Shown here piece by piece: positions 1 to 10,093 of a stretch of 64,000 nt of DNA (its first letter is position 1; the number at the start of each line of letters is the position of its first letter). Source of the DNA: Soehngenia longivitae (GTDB lineage: Bacteria; Bacillota; Clostridia; Tissierellales; Tissierellaceae); contig NZ_SRIB01000001.1 of NCBI RefSeq assembly GCF_004684055.1, positions 236,501 through 300,500 of the forward strand. Direction: 5' to 3'. Under the pieces are notes generated by a model. It did no database searches, was not told where the DNA came from, and saw only the letters and a list, made by a program, of their open reading frames with translations. Position numbers and translations under genes: made by a program.

Positions 1-88
1 CTGGATGGATAATCCTTATAGCGTCATATATATTAGACAATGTATCAATTGTATTCATTAAAGAATCTATGCTTAAAAGCTTTACCAA
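1..88 (-). CDS. Partial CDS, N-terminus only (unknown; possibly sensor-type protein)
   Basis: Reading leftwards from a TTG at 88, an open frame runs off the window edge. It encodes about 29 residues starting MVKLLSIDSL and continuing with NTIDTLSNIYDAIRII. An AGGGGGAG ribosome binding site lies just upstream (plus-strand ctcccccta near 95-102), and a good promoter sits further upstream. N-termini of this look (short helix, then YDAIRII) occur on PAS or signalling proteins, but the fragment is too short to assign a function. An ATG at 58 is an alternative start. Confidence 0.45.
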   Translation of the reverse strand, partial: MVKLLSIDSLMNTIDTLSNIYDAIRIIHP

Positions 89-111
89 GCGAATCTCCCC
101 CTATTAGTAGA

Positions 112-140
112 ATTATACTAGATAGTTGTAATGACTGCAA
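112..140 (-). promoter_or_regulatory. Sigma-A-type promoter for the left-edge gene
   Basis: On the minus strand TTGCAG (140-135) and TATAAT (117-112) are separated by 17 bases. It points at the truncated gene at the left edge, whose SD and TTG start follow. Confidence 0.6.
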
Positions 141-196
141 TAATAATATTATTATTATTATTGAGAGTTATTAAAAATTTCTTCAATTAACTTTCA

Positions 197-226
197 TTGG
201 AAATTAAACCAATAATGCTATATAAT
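197..226 (+). promoter_or_regulatory. Probable pcrA promoter
   Basis: TTGGAA (197-202) and TATAAT (221-226) are separated by 18 bases and end 27 bases before the pcrA start. The rest of the 1-253 interval is very AT-rich and holds the divergent promoter and a TAA/TTA-rich stretch at 138-163. Confidence 0.5.
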
Positions 227-253
227 TATTGATAGATTAGTTAGGATGGTGAA

Positions 254-2479
254 ATGATGAATTATTTAGAAGGACTTAATGATAGGCAGAAAGAAGCTGT
301 TTTATATAATGAAGGGCCATTGCTCATCATGGCAGGCGCAGGAAGTGGCAAGACGAAAGTTGTGACTCATAAAATTGCATATATAATTGATAAAAATCTT
401 GCAAAACCATCTGAAATTTTAGCTATTACATTTACGAACAAAGCTGCAACAGAGATGAGTGAAAGGGTTGAAAAATTAATTAATGTTGATACACCTTCCA
501 TGTGGATAGGGACTTTTCATGCTATATGCGTGAGAATACTTAGAAGAGATATAGACAAATTAGGATACTCGACAAATTTCACTATTTATGACAGAGATGA
601 CCAAATCACTCTTATTAAAGAATGCATGAGGGAACTTAATTTAAGCAAAGAAACATATAAAGAGAGCTCAATATTAGCGAAGATAAGCAGTCTCAAAAAT
701 TCAGGAATTACACCTGATGAATATATAAATGAAAATTATAAAGACTTTAGAGAGAGAAACATAGGGGAAACTTTTGCATTGTATCAAAAGAAATTAAAGG
801 AATATAATTCCCTTGATTTTGATGATTTATTGATTAAGACGGTGGATTTATTAAATGAAAATATAAACATAAGAAAATACTATCAGAACAAATTTAAATA
901 TATTTTTGTAGATGAATATCAAGACACAAACAAAATTCAATATATGTTTGTTAGATTATTAACCACAAATGAAAACAAGATTTGTGTAGTTGGAGATTCT
1001 GACCAAGCGATTTATTCTTGGAGAAATGCGGATATATCAAATATTCTTGATTTTGAGAAAGACTTTGATGGGGCAAAAGTAATACTCTTAGAGCAGAACT
1101 ACAGATCCACAAAAAAAATATTGAAAGTAGCTAATGAAGTCATAAAAAACAATAATTATAGAAAACACAAAGATCTTTGGACCGACAAAATTGATGGAGA
1201 AAGTGTTACTTATGCTGAACTGGAGTATTCAGAAGATGAAGCTTATTTTGTGGCAAATAAAATTCATAACTTGTTGTACAAAGGATATAGACTCAAAGAT
1301 ATAGCTATTTTATACCGTACAAATGTACAATCAAGGCCATTTGAAGAAGCATTTATGTCAGAGGAAATACCCTATAAAGTAGTTGGTGGACTAAAATTCT
1401 ATGATAGAAAAGAAATAAAAGACATAGTTTCATATCTTAAATTTATTCAAAACCCAAATGACAATATCTCATTGAAGCGGATTATAAATGTTCCAAAGAG
1501 AGGAATTGGAGATTCTACCATAAAAACTATAGAAGAACTATCTAATAAACGAAATGAATCAATATATGAAACAATGTTAGATAAAAATTTAATCGATGAT
1601 AATTTAACCAAAAGGGCTGCAAATAGTATTGATTATTTTATGCAGCAAATAAATTTATTAATTGCTAAAAAAGAACTGTTTGGAATAAAAGATTTTTTAG
1701 AAGAAGTGATAAATTCTACAGGTTATATAGAAGAACTCGAAAAAGAAAATACAATTGAAGCTAAAACTCGTATTGAAAACATAAAGGATTTTCTATCAGT
1801 TGCAGTTAATTTTGAAAACAAGAACCCAGAAGGCAAACTAGAAGATTTTTTAGCTTCTGTGTCGTTATTATCAGATGTAGATAAGACAAATGATCAAGAA
1901 AATGCTGTATCTTTGATGACGGTACATAGTGCGAAAGGGCTGGAATTCAAAGTGGTATTTTTAGTGGGAATGGAGGAAGGATTGTTTCCTATATCCAGAA
2001 GCTTAGACAGTGAAGATGATCTCGAGGAAGAAAGAAGGTTGTGTTATGTTGCTATTACAAGGGCAAAAGAGAAACTCTTTGTAACTAGTGCTAAAAGAAG
2101 GACTATGTATGGAAACACTAATTATACCTTGCAATCAAGATTTATTAAAGAAATGGGAGAACATCTTGAACTTGATGAGCAGATAATCAAGGAAAAGAAG
2201 GAAAAGGAGATAAAGGCTAAAGAAAAATTAGTTGACTATATAGATTATACAAAGGACCATTATTATCCTAAAATAAACTATAAAAAAGAAGAAAACAAGC
2301 CAAATAATTTCAAAAAAGATAATATTGAAATTGGTGTGAAAGTAGAACACCCTAAGTTTGGAATTGGTATGGTTGTAATGATAAAAGAAGAAGGAAATGA
2401 TAAAAAAATTACTGTTGCCTTTGATCAAGGAGGAGTTAAAACTCTGCTATATTCAGTCGCACCTATAACTATATTATAG
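254..2479 (+). CDS. pcrA: ATP-dependent DNA helicase PcrA (UvrD/Rep family)
   Basis: A 741-residue superfamily 1A 3'-5' helicase, the usual PcrA length. It acts in nucleotide excision repair, removal of RecA filaments and rolling-circle replication. The Walker A motif GAGSGKT is at residues 28-34, the Walker B/motif II DEYQD at 220-224, and motif III GDSDQAIYSWR follows. Motif V (VHSAKGLEF) and motif VI (VAITRAK) are present in the C-terminal half. The tail ends in a small PcrA-type C-terminal domain (HPKFGIG). Start is ATG-ATG at 254/257 after AGGATGGTGA. It is followed after 9 bases by ligA, an arrangement common in Firmicutes. Confidence 0.97.
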   Translation: MMNYLEGLNDRQKEAVLYNEGPLLIMAGAGSGKTKVVTHKIAYIIDKNLAKPSEILAITFTNKAATEMSERVEKLINVDTPSMWIGTFHAICVRILRRDIDKLGYSTNFTIYDRDDQITLIKECMRELNLSKETYKESSILAKISSLKNSGITPDEYINENYKDFRERNIGETFALYQKKLKEYNSLDFDDLLIKTVDLLNENINIRKYYQNKFKYIFVDEYQDTNKIQYMFVRLLTTNENKICVVGDSDQAIYSWRNADISNILDFEKDFDGAKVILLEQNYRSTKKILKVANEVIKNNNYRKHKDLWTDKIDGESVTYAELEYSEDEAYFVANKIHNLLYKGYRLKDIAILYRTNVQSRPFEEAFMSEEIPYKVVGGLKFYDRKEIKDIVSYLKFIQNPNDNISLKRIINVPKRGIGDSTIKTIEELSNKRNESIYETMLDKNLIDDNLTKRAANSIDYFMQQINLLIAKKELFGIKDFLEEVINSTGYIEELEKENTIEAKTRIENIKDFLSVAVNFENKNPEGKLEDFLASVSLLSDVDKTNDQENAVSLMTVHSAKGLEFKVVFLVGMEEGLFPISRSLDSEDDLEEERRLCYVAITRAKEKLFVTSAKRRTMYGNTNYTLQSRFIKEMGEHLELDEQIIKEKKEKEIKAKEKLVDYIDYTKDHYYPKINYKKEENKPNNFKKDNIEIGVKVEHPKFGIGMVVMIKEEGNDKKITVAFDQGGVKTLLYSVAPITIL

Positions 2480-4782
<2,303 letters not shown>

Positions 4783-4795
4783 AAGGGGTGCGGGC

Positions 4796-6235
4796 ATGGA
4801 TATAACCAATTTAAAATCATGGGAGTTAAGAGATAAAATACTCAACAAAGAAATATCTTCATATGAAGTAACTGAAGCTTTTTTAGAGAAAATAGATGAA
4901 GTAGAAGATGAAATAAATGCTTTTATAACTATTGATGCGGATAGAGCTTTAGAGAAAGCAAAACAATTTGATCAAAAGCTCATGGAAGGAGAAGAGATTG
5001 GTATTTTAGCAGGCCTTCCTATAGCAATAAAAGATAATATTATGACAAGAAATTTAAGAACGACCTGTGCTTCTAAGATGCTTGAAAAATATATTCCTCC
5101 ATATAATGCCACCGTAGTGGAAAAAATCACAAGAGAAGATGGAATAATCTTAGGCAAAACTAATATGGATGAATTTGCAATGGGGGGTTCTACAGAGACA
5201 TCATATTTTGGCCCAACTAGGAATCCTAAAAATAAATCTTTTGTTCCTGGAGGTTCATCAGGAGGCTCTGCTGCTGCAATAGCTGCCCAAGAATCAGCAC
5301 TTAGTTTAGGGACGGACACAGGAGGATCAATAAGACAACCGGCGAGTTATTGTGGAGTTGTTGGGATAAAACCAACATACGGACTTGTTTCAAGATATGG
5401 CGTTGTACCGATGTCGAACTCATTAGATCAAGTTGGTGTTTTTGGGAAAGATGTTAAAGATGCTTATATTGCACTAAAGAGTATAGTAGGGTATGATCCA
5501 CTTGATGCTACTTCTTCTAAGAAAGCAAAATTAGAGGATATAAAGTTCGAAGAAATATCCTTAAAAGGATTAAAGATAGCTCTCCCTAAAGAGTATGATG
5601 AGCTTAGAGTAGAAGGAGATCAAGAGATAAGAGAAGTTTTTAAAAAAAGTTTAAAAGTATTTGAAGATAATGGGGCTACAATAGAGTATGTTTCATTACC
5701 TTATTTAAAATACGCACTAGAGACTTATTACTTAATTTCTACTGCAGAGGTTAGTACAAATCTTTCGAGATTTGATGGTATCAGATATGGACATAGAGCT
5801 TTAGATTATAATACTTTAGATGAATTATATATTAACTCAAGAACAGAAGGATTTGGTGAAGAAACCAAAAGAAGAATTATGATGGGAACTTATGCACTTT
5901 CCCAAGGATATAAAGATGAGCACTATAAAAAAGCTCTAAAGTTAAGGACACTCATAAAAAATGATTATGATAGAGTCTTTAGAAATTTTGATATTATATT
6001 ATCTATAACTTCACCGATTTTACCATTTCCATTTGATTCAGTAATTAACTCTCCTGTGGATATGTATAAAGCAGATACTTATACAGTTCCAGTTAACTTA
6101 GCAGGACTATGCGCTATGAGCGTTCCGATGGGGGAAGTAGATGGTTTACCAGTTGGACTGCAGATAACAGCAAACAGGTTTGAAGAGAAGAAATTATTCA
6201 CTGCAGCCTATGGCTTTGAAAGGAGTGCTAAATAA
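4796..6235 (+). CDS. gatA: Aspartyl/glutamyl-tRNA amidotransferase subunit A
   Basis: A 479-residue amidase-signature protein that hydrolyses glutamine and channels ammonia to GatB. The catalytic triad Lys79 - cis-Ser154 - Ser178 can be counted directly: GLPIAIKDN, then PGGSSGGS, then GTDTGGSIRQPA. I chose the ATG at 4796 because AGAAGGGG lies just upstream and this start reproduces the family's residue numbering; the frame stays open to 4775. The stop touches the gatB start (TAATGA). Confidence 0.96.
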   Translation: MDITNLKSWELRDKILNKEISSYEVTEAFLEKIDEVEDEINAFITIDADRALEKAKQFDQKLMEGEEIGILAGLPIAIKDNIMTRNLRTTCASKMLEKYIPPYNATVVEKITREDGIILGKTNMDEFAMGGSTETSYFGPTRNPKNKSFVPGGSSGGSAAAIAAQESALSLGTDTGGSIRQPASYCGVVGIKPTYGLVSRYGVVPMSNSLDQVGVFGKDVKDAYIALKSIVGYDPLDATSSKKAKLEDIKFEEISLKGLKIALPKEYDELRVEGDQEIREVFKKSLKVFEDNGATIEYVSLPYLKYALETYYLISTAEVSTNLSRFDGIRYGHRALDYNTLDELYINSRTEGFGEETKRRIMMGTYALSQGYKDEHYKKALKLRTLIKNDYDRVFRNFDIILSITSPILPFPFDSVINSPVDMYKADTYTVPVNLAGLCAMSVPMGEVDGLPVGLQITANRFEEKKLFTAAYGFERSAK

Positions 6236-7665
6236 TGAGCTATAAAACTCTGGTAGGGCTTGAGATACATGTAGAATTGATGACTGAAAGAAAGATGTTT
6301 TGTAATTGTAAAAATGAATTTGGGTCTATGCCAAATACAAATGTATGCCCAGTATGTTTAGGGCTTCCTGGAGCATTGCCCGTAATGGATAAGCAAGCTG
6401 TAAAGTACGCTATTATGGCTGGGATAGCTTTTAACTGTGAGATAGATAATACAATTATTATGGACAGGAAGAGTTATTTCTACCCTGACTTAACTAAAGG
6501 GTATCAAATATCCCAATCTGATTTTCCTCTGTGCAAAGGTGGATTCTTGGAAATAACTTTAAAAGAAGGCACTAAGAAAATTAGGTTAGAAAGAATTCAC
6601 ATAGAAGAAGATACAGGCAAACAAATCCATACAGATCATGGAACAACATTATTAGACTTCAACCGAAGTGGTGTCCCTCTAATAGAGATTGTAACAAAAC
6701 CTGATATCAATTCAGCAGAAGAAGCAAGATTATTCTTAGAAAAGCTAAAAAACACTATCAAATACATTGGCATATCAGACGTAAAGATGGAAGAAGGGTC
6801 TTTAAGATGCGATGTTAACATAAATGTGGTAGATGAAGATAAAGGCATAAAATCTAATATATCAGAAATTAAAAATTTAAACTCTTTTAAATCAGTAGTT
6901 AAAGCAATAGAATATGAACAAGAAAGACATATAGCACTATTAGAAAGCGGGAAGAATACTGATAAAGAAACAAGGAGATTTAATGAGCTAACTGGAGAAA
7001 CTATTTTAATGAGAAAGAAATTCCAAGCTTCAGATTATAGATATCAATTTGAAGCAGATTTAAGCAAAATAAAATTATCTGATGATTGGATAAAAGAGAT
7101 AGAATCTACTATGCCAGAATTACCAGATCAAAAGAAAAAAAGATTTATAGAACAGTACAATATCACTGAATACGATGCATCGGTATTAACTCAGTCAAAA
7201 GAATTGTCTTTCTTTTTTGAAGAACTAGTAAGTCTCATCGAGGATTCTAAATTAGCAGCTAATTGGGTGATGACAGATGTAATGAGAAGATTAAATGAAG
7301 AGGACAAAGAAATAGCAAAATTAAATTTGTCTGCTCAGTCATTAGCAGAACTATTAAACTATGTAAAATCAGGCAAAATAAACAATAATACTGCAAAAAA
7401 AGTTCTTAGAGAAATGCTAGAAACTAATAAAACTGCTAGCTTTATAATAGAAAAAAATGGACTTATTCAAATAAGTGATGAAGATGAGCTTGAAAAAATA
7501 ATAGATGAAGTAATAAAAGAGAATCAGCAGTCTATTGAAGATTTTAAGAATGGTAAAGACCGAGCATTAGGATTTTTGATGGGGCAAATAATGAAAAAAA
7601 CTAAGGGAAAAGCAAATCCTAACACTGCTAATAAAATATTAATAGACAAAATAAATGGAAATTAG
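6235..7665 (+). CDS. gatB: Aspartyl/glutamyl-tRNA amidotransferase subunit B
   Basis: A 476-residue GatB, the kinase/transamidase subunit that binds the misacylated tRNA and activates the Asp or Glu side chain. The N-terminal GLEIHVEL motif, the zinc-type cysteines in CNCKNEF and CPVCLGLPG, the KSYFYPDLTKGYQISQ signature and the C-terminal tRNA-binding tail (MGQIMKKTKGKANP) are all present. It is the last gene of the gatCAB set; a terminator overlaps its stop codon. Confidence 0.96.
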   Translation: MSYKTLVGLEIHVELMTERKMFCNCKNEFGSMPNTNVCPVCLGLPGALPVMDKQAVKYAIMAGIAFNCEIDNTIIMDRKSYFYPDLTKGYQISQSDFPLCKGGFLEITLKEGTKKIRLERIHIEEDTGKQIHTDHGTTLLDFNRSGVPLIEIVTKPDINSAEEARLFLEKLKNTIKYIGISDVKMEEGSLRCDVNINVVDEDKGIKSNISEIKNLNSFKSVVKAIEYEQERHIALLESGKNTDKETRRFNELTGETILMRKKFQASDYRYQFEADLSKIKLSDDWIKEIESTMPELPDQKKKRFIEQYNITEYDASVLTQSKELSFFFEELVSLIEDSKLAANWVMTDVMRRLNEEDKEIAKLNLSAQSLAELLNYVKSGKINNNTAKKVLREMLETNKTASFIIEKNGLIQISDEDELEKIIDEVIKENQQSIEDFKNGKDRALGFLMGQIMKKTKGKANPNTANKILIDKINGN

Positions 7666-7680
7666 TCTTCCATTTATTTT
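7648..7680 (+). terminator. Rho-independent terminator after gatB
   Basis: A 13-bp perfect stem (7648-7660 with 7668-7680) and a 7-base loop overlap the gatB stop. The 3' arm ends in TTTATTTT, so the U-rich tail is part of the stem. Confidence 0.8.
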
Positions 7681-7707
7681 GATATTATAAAAAATAGGAG
7701 GGATTTT

Positions 7708-8958
7708 ATGGTCAAAAAACGAAGTTTAACTACTAAAATTCTCGTATCATTAGTATTGGGACTCATTGTTGGAATAATCGTTTATCAATTGCCGGCCTCT
7801 AGTTTTAAGGAAACTGTTCTCATTAATGGGATATTCCAGTTATTAGGCCAAGTTTTCTTAAGGGCAATTATGATGGTAGTCATTCCATTGGTATTTGTTT
7901 CATTGGTAAATGGTGCTGCTAATATGGGAGACATCAAAAAATTAGGAAGAGTTGGAGTAAAGACCATAATTTTTTATCTTACAACCACAGCATTAGCTGT
8001 AACACTAGCTTTAGCATTGGGCTATTTCTTAAAGCCTGGCAGTGGATTGGATATGGGAAGCGTTTCTTCTGTAGAAGTGACGGTAGCAGAGAAAACGCCA
8101 CTTATTCAAGTGCTTTATGAGATGATACCAAATAACATAATCGCTGCTATGGCTAATGGAAATATGCTCCAGATAATCATATTTGCATTGGTTACAGGAG
8201 TTGCCCTCTCTATAATAGGAGATAGAGCAAAAACATTATTAAAAATCTTTGATGAACTCAACGAACTCGTGATGAAACTTGTTGAGATTGTAATGTTATT
8301 TGCACCTTTTGGAGTATTTGGACTTATAGCTAGGACTTTTTCCACTGCTGGATATTCTGCTATGATACCGCTGTTAAAGTTTATTTTAGTTGTTTATTTA
8401 GGACTGATAATTCATATGGTAGTAGTATATGGATTTCTTCTAAAAGGTTTAGGAAAGCTAAGTGTAACAAAATTTTTCAAGAAATTTTCACCTGCGATGT
8501 TTGTAGCTTTTTCTACGGCAAGTAGCTCTGCTACCATACCATTTTCTCTAGACATATGTGAAAACAAAATAGGCATATCTAAAGATATTGCATCTTTTAC
8601 AATCCCTTTAGGAGCAACAGTAAATATGGATGGTACTGCGATAATGCAAGGAGTAGCAACTTTTTTTGTAGCACAAGTTTATGGTATGGATTTGTCATTT
8701 TCAGCAATGCTTACAGTTATATTAACTGCTACACTGGCATCAATTGGAACTGCTGGAGTACCAGGGGCAGGAACGATAATGCTATCGATGGTACTTCAAT
8801 CTGTTGGACTACCACTTGAAGGAATCGGACTTATCATGGGTATTGATAGAATTGTAGATATGGGAAGGACTGCAGTAAATGTTACTGGAGATGCAGTTTG
8901 TACGACTATTATTGCAAAACAAGAGAATGAGTTGAATGAAGAAATATTTAATTCATAA
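7708..8958 (+). CDS. Dicarboxylate/amino acid:cation symporter (DAACS, GltP-like)
   Basis: A 416-residue membrane transporter of the DAACS/SLC1 family, which takes up glutamate, aspartate, C4-dicarboxylates, serine or threonine with Na+ or H+. Multiple hydrophobic helices are evident. The family hallmarks are the serine-rich re-entrant loop STASSSATIPF, the NMDGTA motif of helix 7, the second re-entrant loop with GTAGVPGAG, and the helix 8 end around GIDRIVDMGRTAVNVTGD. The substrate cannot be set from sequence alone. SD GGAGG precedes the ATG. It stands alone between two terminators. Confidence 0.9.
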   Translation: MVKKRSLTTKILVSLVLGLIVGIIVYQLPASSFKETVLINGIFQLLGQVFLRAIMMVVIPLVFVSLVNGAANMGDIKKLGRVGVKTIIFYLTTTALAVTLALALGYFLKPGSGLDMGSVSSVEVTVAEKTPLIQVLYEMIPNNIIAAMANGNMLQIIIFALVTGVALSIIGDRAKTLLKIFDELNELVMKLVEIVMLFAPFGVFGLIARTFSTAGYSAMIPLLKFILVVYLGLIIHMVVVYGFLLKGLGKLSVTKFFKKFSPAMFVAFSTASSSATIPFSLDICENKIGISKDIASFTIPLGATVNMDGTAIMQGVATFFVAQVYGMDLSFSAMLTVILTATLASIGTAGVPGAGTIMLSMVLQSVGLPLEGIGLIMGIDRIVDMGRTAVNVTGDAVCTTIIAKQENELNEEIFNS

Positions 8959-8984
8959 GAAGCTGATTTTCAGCTTCTTTTTTT
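8957..8984 (+). terminator. Rho-independent terminator after the symporter
   Basis: A 10-bp perfect stem (8957-8966 with 8970-8979), a TTT loop and a T run through 8984, directly after the symporter stop. Confidence 0.92.
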
Positions 8985-9020
8985 AAAAATGGGGTATACA
9001 TTGATGGAGGAGGTGAAGTT

Positions 9021-9674
9021 ATGAAAAAACTAAAAATTGATTTTTTTCACGATGTATTATGAGCATGGTGTTATGCACTTTCGCCTAGGTTCAGGCAATT
9101 AAGAAAAGATTTTATAGAAGATGGAATTGAACTTGATATTTATCATCATAGTTTTGCATTAGCAAAAGAAAAAGTTGATCTATCTAAAATGTTTGGGGAC
9201 AAAGAAAGAGCAAAAAAAGAGATTTTAGAGCATTGGAAAGCTGCAAATGATAATTCAGATGAAAAACTCATTAATTACGAGCTTATGGCAACACGTACCC
9301 ATGATTACCCATATTCAATGCCAGGTCTTATAGCTTGCGAAGCTGCAGCTATTATGGGAGGAGAAGAAACCCATTGGGACTATTTTGATAGAATACAAAA
9401 AGCACATTTAACAGAATGCTTGGATATAACGACAGAAGAAGTTCAAATAATGTGTGCGAAGGATATAGGGTTAGATGAAAATGCTTTTAGAAAATTGCTA
9501 AATGATGAAAAAACAAAACAATTAGTTGAGCAAAATTTAGAGCTCGCTAGGGACTGGGGAATAACTGGTGTTCCAAGCCTTGTAATAGATGAAAAATATC
9601 TAATATCTGGGGCTTTGAAAAAAGAATCCTTGAAAAAACAACTATTAAAAATTGCAAACGAAGAAATGCTTTAA
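9021..9674 (+). CDS. DsbA/FrnE-type thiol oxidoreductase with in-frame TGA, probable selenoprotein (UxxC)
   Basis: Seen: an ATG at 9021 behind GGAGGAGGTG opens a frame that meets TGA at 9060-9062 (codon 14) and then continues without interruption to 9674. Read through, it gives 217 residues, normal for a DsbA/FrnE-type protein: a first strand (KKLKIDFFHDVL), then TGA-A-W-C-Y, the helical insert, and the cis-proline loop GITGVPS with Pro185. The TGA falls exactly on the first cysteine of the CxxC active site, giving U14-A-W-C17. A small hairpin with a GGU-containing loop lies 25 bases downstream. Inference: selenocysteine insertion and a redox-active selenoprotein. An ordinary annotation would start at the internal ATG 9189 and lose the active site. 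The main alternative is a Cys-to-stop mutation, since a true pseudogene lies just downstream; the absence of any other lesion argues against this. Confidence 0.82.
9078..9103 (+). promoter_or_regulatory. Candidate bacterial SECIS hairpin
   Basis: Inside the DsbA-like gene, GCCU (9083-9086) pairs with AGGC (9093-9096) around the six-base loop AGGUUC. A lower CUU/AAG stem (9078-9080 with 9101-9103) is separated by an internal loop. The loop carries a G in its first two positions and starts 24 bases after the TGA, which fits the spacing and loop rule known for bacterial SECIS elements. The stem is short, so the call rests on the combination with the TGA. Confidence 0.55.
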
Positions 9675-9766
9675 TAAATATGCTCCTTCTAATTATTAAA
9701 ATACTTAAATATCGAAAGAATAATACGATATATAAAGTATAATGATATTTTAGGAGGAGCTTATTT

Positions 9767-10014
9767 ATGGGAACAGTAGAAAAAGACACTAAAGGGAAGA
9801 AAAAGGGAAAAGTGGAAAAGTCAATAAAAACGAGATATTAGATAACACACAAAGCATTTCCTCGGTATCTCAAGAGATTAGCGCAAGCACAGAAGAACTC
9901 TCTGCGTCAACTTAAGAAGTGACATCAGTTACTAGCAACTTCTTAGAATATGCAGATAAATTAAAGGGCTTAGCAAATGAACTTAGTAAATTAATAGAAA
10001 TATTTAAGATTTAG
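9767..10014 (+). pseudogene. Remnant of a methyl-accepting chemotaxis protein
   Basis: An SD (AGGAGGAG) and ATG at 9767 open a 24-codon frame (MGTVEKDTKGKKKGKVEKSI...) ending at TAG 9839-9841. In another frame from 9841 the sequence reads DNTQSISSVSQEISASTEELSAST, a TAA at 9913, then EVTSVTSNFLEYADKLKGLANELSKLIEIFKI. The second part is the C-terminal end of a chemoreceptor signalling domain. The first is like the basic start of such a receptor before its first membrane helix. Nearly the whole middle is missing, and the two ends are fused with a frame change plus a nonsense codon. It is dead. Confidence 0.75.
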
Positions 10015-10040
10015 AGCTAGATTATCTAGCTCTTTCTTGT
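10014..10040 (+). terminator. Rho-independent terminator after the chemoreceptor remnant
   Basis: An 8-bp perfect stem (10014-10021 with 10025-10032), a TTA loop and a TTTCTTGTT tail. It is the original terminator of the lost chemoreceptor and remains intact. Confidence 0.8.
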
Positions 10041-10093
10041 TGTATAAGTGTATAATAAATCTATGAGAATTATTTGCATGAGGAGGAGTAATA

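Noticed and set aside
138-163. TAA/TTA-rich palindromic stretch
   Set aside because: It is a short AT-only run in an intergenic region; it is not a CRISPR repeat or terminator and needs no special explanation.
9060-9062. TGA as a plain nonsense mutation or sequencing error
   Set aside because: Not excluded, but less likely: the stop is exactly at the redox Cys codon, no other defect is seen, and a SECIS-like hairpin follows. Genome-wide selenium genes would settle it.
9189-9674. DsbA-like gene starting at the internal ATG 9189
   Set aside because: This start lacks the first strand and active site of the fold and has no good SD; the upstream reading from 9021 is family-typical on both sides of the TGA.
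9839-9841. TAG in the chemoreceptor remnant as pyrrolysine
   Set aside because: The frame changes right after it and a TAA follows later, so the gene is broken regardless of how TAG is read.
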